A stretch of DNA of 64,000 nt from Blastocatellia bacterium (GTDB lineage Bacteria; Acidobacteriota; Blastocatellia; Pyrinomonadales; Pyrinomonadaceae), in the NCBI GenBank assembly GCA_003168335.1, contig PMSM01000005.1, positions 124,001-188,000 on the forward strand. Reading direction: 5' to 3'. Position numbers and translations under genes: made by a program. Of this stretch, positions 36,575 to 44,286 are shown in pieces. The notes beneath the pieces were generated by a model. That model did not search any database. It saw only the letters and a program-made list of their open reading frames with translations, and had not been told where the DNA came from. Position 1 is the first letter of the stretch. Every line of letters starts with the position of its first letter.

Positions 36575-37306
36575 ATGACAAGAAGACTCAAATTCATTCG
36601 CGCAAGTGCGTTCATTCCCGTTTCGTTGCTCCTGATCGTAAGCGTTGCGACGCTCGCGCAAAGTCAATCCAAAACCGCGAAGCGGGTCGCCGATGCAACC
36701 AGTCAGGCGCAAAAAGCCGCACAGGTTTTCACTGAAATCATGAACGTTCCCGATCAGGCCATACCTCAGAAACTGGTGGACAAGGCCGAAGCGATCGCTG
36801 TTTTCCCGAGTGTGATTAAGGCCGGGTTTATTGTCGGTGGCCGCGGTGGCCGCGGCGTCATCAGCCGCCGCGTGAAAGGTGGTTGGAGCGCGCCCGCGTT
36901 TTTCAATCTGGGCGGCGGGAGTTTTGGCTTGCAAATCGGCGCGTCGTCGACCGACTTTGTCCTGCTATTTATGAACGAGGACGCGTTGAGCGGATTGCTG
37001 CAAGACAAATTCGAGCTGGGCGGTGAGGGAAGTGTTGCCGCCGGGCCCGTGGGTCGCTCGGCCAGCGCCACGACTGACGCCCAGTTAAAAGCTGGAATTC
37101 TATCTTACTCACGAAGCAAGGGTTTGTTCGCCGGACTGGAGATCAAAGGGGTAGTGATTAGCCCGGACAATGACGACAACCTGGCTGTTTATCGGATAAA
37201 GGCGGGCGAGGTGCTTTCGCCGACCCAGCGTTGGACCATGACGAAGATGCCTGCGGGCGTGCGCATCTTTCCCCGAACACTGGGGCGATATTCTCTGCGG
37301 CGATAG
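36575..37306 (+). CDS. SYLF domain lipid-binding protein, copy 1
   Basis: A 243-residue SYLF-domain protein with signal peptide to about residue 30 (ending TLAQSQ). The SYLF fold is seen in ALDKAEAIAVFPSVIKAGFIVGGRG-like sequence (about 65-90) and ISRRVKGGWSAPAFF, with the conserved TDFVLLFMNEDAL and GEGSVAAGPVGRSASATTD. SYLF domains bind phosphoinositides or other lipids, and bacterial examples are exported. The start is the ATG at 36575 (AGAGGGG upstream), which gives the normal signal peptide. The next gene is a close paralogue. Confidence 0.88.
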   Translation: MTRRLKFIRASAFIPVSLLLIVSVATLAQSQSKTAKRVADATSQAQKAAQVFTEIMNVPDQAIPQKLVDKAEAIAVFPSVIKAGFIVGGRGGRGVISRRVKGGWSAPAFFNLGGGSFGLQIGASSTDFVLLFMNEDALSGLLQDKFELGGEGSVAAGPVGRSASATTDAQLKAGILSYSRSKGLFAGLEIKGVVISPDNDDNLAVYRIKAGEVLSPTQRWTMTKMPAGVRIFPRTLGRYSLRR

Positions 37307-37315
37307 TAGTGGAGT

Positions 37316-37396
37316 GTCCGACAAACTCTAGTTTGTCGCTGAGCCCTCGCAAGTATTTTCTTTCGCGCGCAAACGACAAACTGAAGTTTGTTGGAC
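37316..37396. repeat. Palindromic repeat, family C copy 1
   Basis: The arms GTCCGACAAACTCTAGTTTG... (37316-37338) and ...CAAACTGAAGTTTGTTGGAC (37374-37396) are near-complements. The repeat lies between the two SYLF genes. A second copy is at 61901-61991. Confidence 0.8.
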
Positions 37397-37418
37397 TTAT
37401 TAACTGATTGGGAGACAT

Positions 37419-38159
37419 ATGAAGAGCCTGATAAGACGAACCTTTTTCTTTTCGATTTGCATTTCTGTGCTGCTAGCCGCTGCGGCCAGCGGCGCGAAGA
37501 CCGTTGCGCAGCAGGGCCGGGAACGCAGCGCCAAAAAAGCGCGCGCCGCGGCCGAGCAATCGTCGAAGGCCGCCCGCGTGTTCGATCAGATCATGGGCAC
37601 GCGCGAGAAATCCATTCCGCGCGACCTGCTTGATCGGGCCGAGGCGGTGGCGGTTTTCCCCGGAGTATTAAAGGGAGGGTTTATCGTGGGCGGTCGCGGT
37701 GGCAGTGGAGTCATCAGCCGGCGCGTGGCCGGCGGTTGGAGCGCGCCTGCATTTTTTGATCTCGGTGGCGGCAGTATCGGTCTACAGATCGGCGTGGCTT
37801 CGACTGATTACATTCTGCTCTTCATGAACGAACGCGCGGTCGATAGCCTGCTTTCCGATAAGTTTGAAATCGGCGGCGAGGGCAGTGCGGCGGCTGGGCC
37901 GGTGGGCCGATCAGCAAGCGCCTCTACGGACGCGAGAATGAACGCTCAAATCCTCTCTTATTCACGGAGCAGGGGCGCATTCGCGGGACTCGAGTTGAAA
38001 GGCGTCGTGATCAAGCCTGACAACGAAGATAATCTGCAGGTTTACGGCATGAACGCCCGCGACATTCTTACCGGCGCAGACAAGATTTCGCTGGAAAACA
38101 TGCCCGAAGGCGTGCGGGTCTTTCCGCAGACGCTGGCGCGGTATTCAAAGCGAAGATGA
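37419..38159 (+). CDS. SYLF domain lipid-binding protein, copy 2
   Basis: A 246-residue paralogue of the previous gene: the blocks FIVGGRGGSGVISRRV, GGWSAPAFFDLGGG, STDYILLFMNERAVDSLL and GEGSAAAGPVGRSASAST line up with it throughout. The signal peptide ends near AASGAKT. Tandem duplication with a palindromic repeat between the copies. No other related genes are near. Start ATG at 37419, preceded by GGGAGACAT. Confidence 0.88.
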   Translation: MKSLIRRTFFFSICISVLLAAAASGAKTVAQQGRERSAKKARAAAEQSSKAARVFDQIMGTREKSIPRDLLDRAEAVAVFPGVLKGGFIVGGRGGSGVISRRVAGGWSAPAFFDLGGGSIGLQIGVASTDYILLFMNERAVDSLLSDKFEIGGEGSAAAGPVGRSASASTDARMNAQILSYSRSRGAFAGLELKGVVIKPDNEDNLQVYGMNARDILTGADKISLENMPEGVRVFPQTLARYSKRR

Positions 38160-38188
38160 GAAGTCGCCTCCGCTTTAGTTTCCCTGGA

Positions 38189-38554
38189 CTACGCGCCGAA
38201 AAGTATCAGAACTCTCCCAATCAGGTTCACAGTTTTAGTTATCGAACTGAGAATGCTGGTGACGTTGTTCAGCGAATCTACAGATGCGTTGATCTGTTTC
38301 GTTGCGTCAACCGCCTGCTTCATTAGATCCGGGAATTTTGCACTGTTCGCAGCGAGTTGCCGGTTAAGCAATTCAAAATAGGCGTCTTGAAGGGCTTGGT
38401 ATTCGTCTTCAAGTTCCTTAACCTTGTCCCCGCCACCCTCCTGGAATGCTTTTTCCAAAATAGCAGCCCGTCTTGTTTCGTATTTCACCAGGGATGCGTC
38501 GATGCTCTCTAGTGTATTCTCTTTTATCGTCTTACTTTGGGGTGCCGCACTCAT
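38189..38554 (-). CDS. Small helical protein, last gene of the envelope cassette
   Basis: A 121-residue protein with no signal peptide and almost wholly helical, with coiled-coil-like heptads (AILEKAFQEGG, VKELEDEYQALQDAY, MKQAVDATKQINASVDSL). A final hydrophobic stretch INLIGRVLILFG-like (ITKTVNLIGRVLILFGA) could anchor it to a membrane. I do not recognise it. Its start is 1 bp after the stop of the lipoprotein at 38556, so the two are translationally coupled. Confidence 0.6.
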   Translation of the reverse strand: MSAAPQSKTIKENTLESIDASLVKYETRRAAILEKAFQEGGGDKVKELEDEYQALQDAYFELLNRQLAANSAKFPDLMKQAVDATKQINASVDSLNNVTSILSSITKTVNLIGRVLILFGA

Positions 38555-38555
38555 G

Positions 38556-39479
38556 TCATTGTCCTCCGCTTGATTGGTGTTTGAAGAACGGTTGCAGAAT
38601 GTCCACTATTCGATCGAATTCGGCTATAGCGTCCGCGTAGGAAGGATGTTGCCGGGACAACTCGTTATGGCCCTTGATGAGTTGCGTAAACGCTTCATCT
38701 ACCGCGTCCATCTTTTCCTGGATCGCGCCGATCTCGTTGTCGACGCGAGTTGCCTCTTGATTTTTGTATAAGTTGACCAGGTACGGCGCGGTGGCTGGAA
38801 CTTTCACGAGCTCTGCCAATTTCTTTTGATCGAAAGTCTGTGGGTTAACGCTATTGAGAGAGTTAATGTAAGAGCTCCTGCAGCGAGCGAGATAAGGTTC
38901 CCACACTTTCTCACGGTCCGCTTGCCACAAAGCCTGGTGAGCAACGATCAGAGTTGAAAGTATCGTGTTGTACTTTCGAATGTCTTTCGCTTGCTTTTTC
39001 TCAACCACAAGCTCCACCAATCCGCCAACAGCATGGCCGACCGCGTCAGGAATATTAGGTAGACCTTGCAGATCGTTAATACTCTTGTTCAATTCAGAGA
39101 CGGCGGTGCCGGCCTGGTCCGGATAATTGGTGTCGGACAATTTTTGTAGTGCCGCATAGACTTTTGTCAGCTGGGAATAAAGAGCGATGCGGCTCGCGAT
39201 TTCGTCGGCGTTGAGTCTGTTGTGCCTGATCGTCGGCAGGTTTGCAGCGTTCCCCTGCGGCTGCGTCAACACCGCGACGTTCAGTCTCTGATGGTAGTCG
39301 ACCGACTCGTATGCTTTTAGTTCGTTAAGGGCTATGGTCGCGGCTTTACCAACGTCCTGTCCACGCAACCCGACCTTAGAGCCAAGCGATCGTACCGCAC
39401 CCTCGTCGCAACCGGCGACGAGGATTAAGCATATGATGAGACACGGGCCAAAGATATGTTTTAGTCTAAAATGCACCAT
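38556..39479 (-). CDS. Lipoprotein of unknown function
   Basis: A 307-residue predicted lipoprotein: the signal ends in the lipobox LILVAGC, so Cys24 (counted from the ATG at 39479) is lipidated. The upstream in-frame ATG at 39509 would add 10 non-signal residues; at 39479 GGGAGGAA lies immediately before the start. The mature protein is helical with no family I recognise. It contains SKVGLRGQDVGKAATIALNE and LTQLIKGHNELSRQHPSY-like segments. Fourth or fifth gene in the minus-strand cassette; coupled to the gene at 38189. Confidence 0.62.
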   Translation of the reverse strand: MVHFRLKHIFGPCLIICLILVAGCDEGAVRSLGSKVGLRGQDVGKAATIALNELKAYESVDYHQRLNVAVLTQPQGNAANLPTIRHNRLNADEIASRIALYSQLTKVYAALQKLSDTNYPDQAGTAVSELNKSINDLQGLPNIPDAVGHAVGGLVELVVEKKQAKDIRKYNTILSTLIVAHQALWQADREKVWEPYLARCRSSYINSLNSVNPQTFDQKKLAELVKVPATAPYLVNLYKNQEATRVDNEIGAIQEKMDAVDEAFTQLIKGHNELSRQHPSYADAIAEFDRIVDILQPFFKHQSSGGQ

Positions 39480-39572
39480 TTCCTCCCAGCGTGAAAGCAA
39501 ATCTCTCATCCCTGCCGCACCCTTCTAACTTGGGTTCGTGCTTCGTTGAATCGAGTCGAACCCTTTTCAAGA

Positions 39573-40517
39573 CTAGCTGAGTGCCCGGATGAATGTTTTA
39601 AAGTTCTGAAGCCTCTCGGGAACAGCATGAGGGGGGCTGCCATTCACTCGTGTAGAGACAGCGGTTACAGTGGCATCATCTGCGCCTCTATCACAGACAG
39701 TCCAGATGTTGTTTGAGTTAAAGTAGAATGCAGCTGAAGCCAGAGGATACTTCGTAGCTACCAAATCGGGGTTAGCTACGCAGTCTTCACCAACAAACGT
39801 AGAAAAGCTTGTGTAGTTGTTCTTACCCGTCAGTTGGATATAACCTCTTCCGCGGAATTTGAATCCGTCACCTGACGCTTCATCACCATTACCCATCCTG
39901 TTTGCATATACTCTGTTGGCAATTTTGGCAGGGTTGTTGGCATATGCGGCCGTGTCTACACCGCGGAAGTACTTTGGGAACACTTGCATGAGACGCGCAG
40001 CTCTGTAGTTTAGATTTTCTACAGTAGCTGTAAATCCGGTTGACTCAAGAGCGCACTGTGCCAGGAAGTGGGCCAATCTCAAATTCGTAGTAATGCCGAA
40101 CTCAGCAGCAGTTTCGGGAATCTGCGCGATGACCGCGGCCGGGAGCTTCCCTGTAAGACCGGCCAGGTTCAATGCGCTGCCTGCGTCGCTGGCCACAGGG
40201 CTCGGAGGCGCGGCGTTAGCTGGATCATCATCGCCCGCCGGCCCAGCGGAGCCTCCGACTGCCGCATCGCTAGTCGCCCCGCCGCCGCCGCTGTTTGCGT
40301 CAGCGCCGGACCCGTCAACTTGCAACGCAGCCAACGTCGCTGGTCCCGCGATGCCGTCAGCCTGCAACCCTTTGCTTTGCTGAAAGGCAATCACTGCATC
40401 CCTGGTGCCCGGGCCGAAGTTCCCGTCAATTCCGTTCGGATCGAAACCGAGGTCTTTCAGTTTCTGTTGAAGATTAGTTACGTCCGGGCCTGATGAAGCT
40501 TGTCTTAGAACTGGCAT
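39573..40517 (-). CDS. Peptidoglycan-binding and GH19 (chitinase/muramidase) protein
   Basis: A 314-residue hydrolase. An N-terminal PG-binding domain (residues 1-68; GPDVTNLQQKLKDLGFDPNGI, GTRDAVIAFQQSKGLQADGIAGP) is joined by a Gly/Ser/Ala/Pro linker (69-115) to a GH19 domain (about 120-314). Likely catalytic acids are Glu158 (QCALESTGF) and Glu167 (TVENLNYR). RGRGYIQLTGKNNY is the GH19 hallmark. There is no signal peptide, so it would need a holin-like route or a secretion system, as endolysins and some effectors do. It lies within the 38-43 kb cassette, just after the multi-TM protein (38-bp gap). Confidence 0.85.
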   Translation of the reverse strand: MPVLRQASSGPDVTNLQQKLKDLGFDPNGIDGNFGPGTRDAVIAFQQSKGLQADGIAGPATLAALQVDGSGADANSGGGGATSDAAVGGSAGPAGDDDPANAAPPSPVASDAGSALNLAGLTGKLPAAVIAQIPETAAEFGITTNLRLAHFLAQCALESTGFTATVENLNYRAARLMQVFPKYFRGVDTAAYANNPAKIANRVYANRMGNGDEASGDGFKFRGRGYIQLTGKNNYTSFSTFVGEDCVANPDLVATKYPLASAAFYFNSNNIWTVCDRGADDATVTAVSTRVNGSPPHAVPERLQNFKTFIRALS

Positions 40518-40555
40518 GGTTCTAGCTCCTCGTTTAGATTGTCTGCCTCTTCACC

Positions 40556-41464
40556 TTATTGCTGCACAGGTGGTTTTCCACCAGTGGGTGGCGTAGGTGG
40601 CGTCGGCGGAGCACGCACCACGGCGGGATTCACTGATTCCTGTGGCTTAGCATTCGCGCCCCCTTGTGGCTTGGATAACAAGACCTCGGCCACCTCCTTC
40701 AGCTTTAGAACAGCCTGTGAACTGAACATGCCGATCAAAGCGGAGAAGGCGGCAAAGCCGAAGGGGCTGGTTTGCTGGAACGAAGATTGAGGAGAGAAGA
40801 ATCCTCCGCGGACTACCAGATAAAAGACCAGCGCCAGCGCCGAGCCAGCAAACGGCAGCATGAAATACATCGCCAGCCAACTATTCACCAGACTCCTCTC
40901 ACCTGCGTACCAGTAGACCGAGCGAAGACTGTGGACCAGAGTTCCGAGCGCTCCACCTAATATAACCAATAGCAGAAGACGCTGCTCGTCCCAAAGATCA
41001 AACTGCCACCAAAGTATCGTCACGCGGGACGGCTGGAGTGGCGTAACTGAAGGCGAAGGGGACGGAGATGGAGACGGAGAAACCTGGCTCGCCGCAGGAC
41101 TAGTCCTCGGAGCAGGCGGAGAAGCGGTTTGCGTTGCAGGCGAGGTCGTTGCCGTAGGCGACGGCGTGACAGTTGCGCTCGCGCTTGGCGAGGGACTGGC
41201 GCTTGGCGGCTCGTTCCTCGATGGCGTGGGAACAGGCCATATCTTCACCAGGCAGTAAATGACAAAAAGCGTGAAGAGGACCAGATATAACGCGAGCGCA
41301 ATGATTCCGACCGCGCCGGTTTCTTTGCCGCCCGGTCCCTTTCCGCCGCGGGCGCCGCCAGTAGGATCCATCCCGGGTTCGCCCCCTTCTCCTCCTTGAC
41401 CCCGTGCGCCGGTGGCATCATCAGCGCGCGAGTCCTGTGGTTTAGGTTGTTGTTCGTCAAGCAT
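40556..41464 (-). CDS. Multi-pass membrane protein with Ser/Thr/Pro linker
   Basis: A 302-residue membrane protein I do not recognise by family. One helix (about 51-74) is followed by a low-complexity Ser/Pro/Thr-rich linker at about 80-146 and then three helices (161-180, 195-218, 233-252). The conserved-looking segment is LVHSLRSVYWYAGERSLV. The termini are Gly/Pro-rich and predicted cytosolic. The linker, if outside the membrane, would span the periplasm or peptidoglycan. Position just upstream of the GH19 gene suggests it may help export or anchor the hydrolase. Confidence 0.6.
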   Translation of the reverse strand: MLDEQQPKPQDSRADDATGARGQGGEGGEPGMDPTGGARGGKGPGGKETGAVGIIALALYLVLFTLFVIYCLVKIWPVPTPSRNEPPSASPSPSASATVTPSPTATTSPATQTASPPAPRTSPAASQVSPSPSPSPSPSVTPLQPSRVTILWWQFDLWDEQRLLLLVILGGALGTLVHSLRSVYWYAGERSLVNSWLAMYFMLPFAGSALALVFYLVVRGGFFSPQSSFQQTSPFGFAAFSALIGMFSSQAVLKLKEVAEVLLSKPQGGANAKPQESVNPAVVRAPPTPPTPPTGGKPPVQQ

Positions 41465-41669
41465 GGTTGACCTCCCGGTCGGTAGAGAATCTAACTAAGG
41501 AATCGAAACCGCGTCATTGATCGAGGCAGAACCTCAACCGGTTGTTTGGCGGAAAGCAACTACGGCCAACTCAGTGCGCGAACCAAAATTTCCTTCAAAC
41601 ACCGTTCGGATCGAAGCGGGGCTGTTTTCTGCTTTCCCAATGAACCTCGTTTCAGTACCGGCTTTGAAT

Positions 41670-41990
41670 CTACTGCTCCCTGTAGACAGCGACCTGCGCC
41701 TCTTCGCCGTTCAGATAAACGTCGGCGTCCTCGAAAACTACGTCAGTTCCCGGCGGCTGAGGTGTCGGGCTTGAATTGTCGACGAAAAATAGTTGCTTAG
41801 TGACGTAGACCTCACTGAACGGAACGCGCGTATAGGTCGTCTGGGTCCCTTTCGTCTCATCCTCCGCCTCGACTCGTTCAAGACCTGTTAGGCGCGCCTG
41901 AAAGGCATCTTCGTCGGCCTGACAACTATCACGCAGTTGACCCAAACTGCCATCAGCCGGATAAACTTTAACTTTGGTTTTGTCTGCCAT
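41670..41990 (-). CDS. Small acidic soluble protein of unknown function
   Basis: A 106-residue protein without signal or membrane segments. It is rich in Glu/Asp/Thr, with beta strands suggested (TKVKVYPADGSLGQL, FSEVYVTKQLFFVDN, EAQVAVYREQ). I do not recognise a family. It lies between the first lipoprotein and the multi-TM protein in the minus-strand cassette, with a 144-bp gap upstream holding a hairpin and a 205-bp gap downstream. Co-transcription is assumed. Confidence 0.5.
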   Translation of the reverse strand: MADKTKVKVYPADGSLGQLRDSCQADEDAFQARLTGLERVEAEDETKGTQTTYTRVPFSEVYVTKQLFFVDNSSPTPQPPGTDVVFEDADVYLNGEEAQVAVYREQ

Positions 41991-42039
41991 TGGAACTCCT
42001 CTTAATGTACGGTGTCAGAACTTATTCAGTCTCATATGA

Positions 42040-42067
42040 CCTCCGGATGCTCAAGGGCATCCGGAGG
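42040..42067. terminator. Hairpin between cassette genes
   Basis: A perfect 11-bp stem, CCTCCGGATGC (42040-42050) with GCATCCGGAGG (42057-42067), has a 6-nt loop. It lies downstream of the first lipoprotein gene on the minus strand. No U-tract follows, so it could be an mRNA-processing or attenuation hairpin rather than an intrinsic terminator. Confidence 0.5.
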
Positions 42068-42134
42068 AACCCATGTTGGAGCCCACGCTAATCACCCATT
42101 CAACCAATCGGGCACTGTCCCGCTATTGAATGAC

Positions 42135-43082
42135 CTACTGCGCGAGGTTGAGCGCTTTCATGAGCTGTTTTCTCACCGCCTCGTCATCTCTGGCCTGCTC
42201 CATCTTATCGAGCAGCAAGTCGTATAGATCTTCGGAACTCTTTTTTGAAAGATCCCCCAACTCCGCATCCGTGTAAAGCTGCTTTAGGACTTCCCCGAGT
42301 TCAGTCCGACCTTGGGCCTCGGTCGTCTTATCCAGAAGCTTTATCTTAATCGCGGACGCGCCTTTGGTGATTTTGTTAAGGTCAACTTTTTGTACTTCAG
42401 TGACAAACGGAGAGAGCTTAAGGGTCGCGGCTTTTGCCTTGGACTTTTTCGCACTTTCTCCTGCGTCCTGCGAGAGTTCCAGCAAGGCACTGTTTATCGA
42501 TCCGGCATAAAGGTAGTTGACTAAGTCATCCAGGGCCGCCCCTAGCGGATATCTGTCCACCGGCAATGCCAGCCCCTTGTAAATCCCCTGAAGAACCTGA
42601 GAACGCGAATCGCGCATTTTCTGCGCGATCAGTTCGCTGGATCTCTCCCTGAAAAAATTCATGTCGATTGACTTGCGGCCACCTTTAAGCGCCGTCAGTG
42701 CGATGGCCAGGATAGTCTTAACTCTCTCACCATTAGTAATGCCCGTAGCCGCGGACAGTCCCAACTCAGTAAGGTCAGCGGCCACGTTCGAAGTCGCACG
42801 TCCGACGAATAGATCGTTCTCAAATTGGTTATAGTTATCGTCTATTAGCACCAGGCCAATGTGAATTAGCTCATTGCGGTAGATTTGCGCTTTTCGAAGG
42901 CTGGCCGCATCCCCTGCCAGAATTGCGTTGTCGTACGCGTCAGCGAGGGCCGTCAACTTGTTAGTTTCCCTTTTGATCAGCTGGTCCCTAATGGGAGCGG
43001 GCATCGGCGTCTTTGTCTTTGGGCAGCCGGTTAGGAAGAAGGCTGCGACAAGAACAGAAAGGAAGGATATGACGCGTTTCAT
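42135..43082 (-). CDS. Lipoprotein of unknown function, first gene of the envelope cassette
   Basis: A 315-residue predicted lipoprotein from the ATG at 43082: signal peptide with lipobox FFLTGC, Cys20 lipidated. AAGGAG lies 10 nt before this start. The longer frame to 43157 would add 25 residues before the signal and is rejected. The mature part is mostly helical (FENDLFVGRATSN, LAIALTALKGGRKSID, ELIAQKMRDSRSQVLQ) with no recognised family. It is not obviously paralogous to the second lipoprotein of the cassette, but both are helical and of similar size. Confidence 0.65.
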   Translation of the reverse strand: MKRVISFLSVLVAAFFLTGCPKTKTPMPAPIRDQLIKRETNKLTALADAYDNAILAGDAASLRKAQIYRNELIHIGLVLIDDNYNQFENDLFVGRATSNVAADLTELGLSAATGITNGERVKTILAIALTALKGGRKSIDMNFFRERSSELIAQKMRDSRSQVLQGIYKGLALPVDRYPLGAALDDLVNYLYAGSINSALLELSQDAGESAKKSKAKAATLKLSPFVTEVQKVDLNKITKGASAIKIKLLDKTTEAQGRTELGEVLKQLYTDAELGDLSKKSSEDLYDLLLDKMEQARDDEAVRKQLMKALNLAQ

Positions 43083-43416
43083 TGGCTTACTGCTCCTTGT
43101 GATCAGGTAGTCTCGAGTTTCCCGAACTAATGACTTGTTAATGTCGGGCGCCCCCATTTAGGGCAACCTCCGGGAGCAAAGGCGGCGTCGCAACTAGAAA
43201 GTTAAGGGTGGCGATGTCGCGTTGGTTTCGTGAGAGCGCGCCGCGCAGCGCGCCGCGTAAGAACTTGGGACAGGCGCCTTATACTCTGCGAAGCTCTGGC
43301 TGTCAAGGACTATTTTGTCCCCAACGTACTTAGTGCGTTGAAGAACAGCGTGCTTGCGCGAACATACGCAAAGTGCAAAAGTTGTATCAGAGTACCTCGG
43401 CCGGAAAAAGCTTCTA
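43083..43416. other. Divergent gap between the cassette and the DUF488 gene
   Basis: No gene is seen. A GC-rich self-complementary stretch, GCGCGCCGCGCAGCGCGC, lies at about 43236-43253. The gap must hold the promoters of both flanking units, but no canonical boxes are clear. Confidence 0.4.
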
Positions 43417-43956
43417 ATGCGCGAAAACAAACTCGAAATCTGGACCGTTGGGCACTCTACGCGACCCATCGAAGAGTTGGTAGAGGCGCTGAGATTCTTT
43501 GAGATCAAAGTTCTCGCCGATGTGCGCAGCTTTCCCGGCTCGCGACGTTATCCACAATTCAACAAAGAGCAGTTGCAGACATCGCTGGCGACAGACGGGA
43601 TCGGGTACCAGCACTTCCCTGAACTCGGCGGGCGTCGCCGCGTGCGCACGGATTCACCCAATGTGGCTTGGCGCAACGATTCATTTCGCGGGTATGCCGA
43701 TTACATGGAGACCGTTGACTTTCGGGAGGGCATGACACGTTTGTTGGGTGTCGCACGTGAGCACCGCACCGCGATCATGTGTGCGGAAGCAGTCTGGTGG
43801 CGCTGTCACCGCAGTTTGATTTCGGATTACCTGAAAGCGAAAGGTGTGGAGGTCACGCACATCATGGCGCCGGGAAAATCCGAGGCTCACCCTTTTACGG
43901 CAGCGGCGCGAATCGTGAATGGCGAGCTTTCATATCGTGGCATTCTGGAAGACTAG
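43417..43956 (+). CDS. DUF488 family protein
   Basis: A 179-residue DUF488 protein. The signatures are TVGHSTRPIEELVEAL, FPGSRRYPQFNKEQL and IMCAEAVWWRCHRSLISDYL with conserved Cys. The fold is known but the function is not; members are often encoded near DNA repair or redox genes. The start is set at 43417 (MRENKLEIWTVGHST), where similarity begins, rather than at 43354. Monocistronic or followed by the small gene at 44019. Confidence 0.85.
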   Translation: MRENKLEIWTVGHSTRPIEELVEALRFFEIKVLADVRSFPGSRRYPQFNKEQLQTSLATDGIGYQHFPELGGRRRVRTDSPNVAWRNDSFRGYADYMETVDFREGMTRLLGVAREHRTAIMCAEAVWWRCHRSLISDYLKAKGVEVTHIMAPGKSEAHPFTAAARIVNGELSYRGILED

Positions 43957-44018
43957 CGGATTTCCCGGATTGTCGTTCATCCAACAAGAGAAGATAATGG
44001 CGGACACTGGATTAATCC

Positions 44019-44222
44019 ATGAGCGTCGAACATTACATAACCCATCGCTGCGAGCGTTGTGATCGCGAAACCACGCACGTCGTCGAGTCCCTGGGCCCGG
44101 ACAATCGGCCGCATTACTCATGCTGGGACTGCGTTGCGCGTGACGACAAAGGATTTAATCAAAAGCCAGGCTGGCGCAGAGCCCATCGCACCCAGCGCTA
44201 TCAACCGGTAGGCGAGTCTTAA
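44019..44222 (+). CDS. Small zinc-ribbon-like protein
   Basis: A 67-residue protein with two Cys-x2-Cys pairs (CERC at residues 11-14 and CWDC at 35-38) spaced like a zinc ribbon. No other domain is seen, and the C-terminus is Arg/Gln-rich. I do not know a named family. It lies 62 bp after the DUF488 gene. Confidence 0.6.
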   Translation: MSVEHYITHRCERCDRETTHVVESLGPDNRPHYSCWDCVARDDKGFNQKPGWRRAHRTQRYQPVGES

Positions 44223-44286
44223 GAGTGGCACGGGCGTCCCGCCCGTGAACCACGCGCAAGATGCGCGAGCCACGCCTGAGCCCGAA

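Noticed and set aside
43354-43416. An upstream start for the DUF488 gene
   Set aside because: Family similarity begins at the ATG at 43417, and the extra residues are unlike the family.
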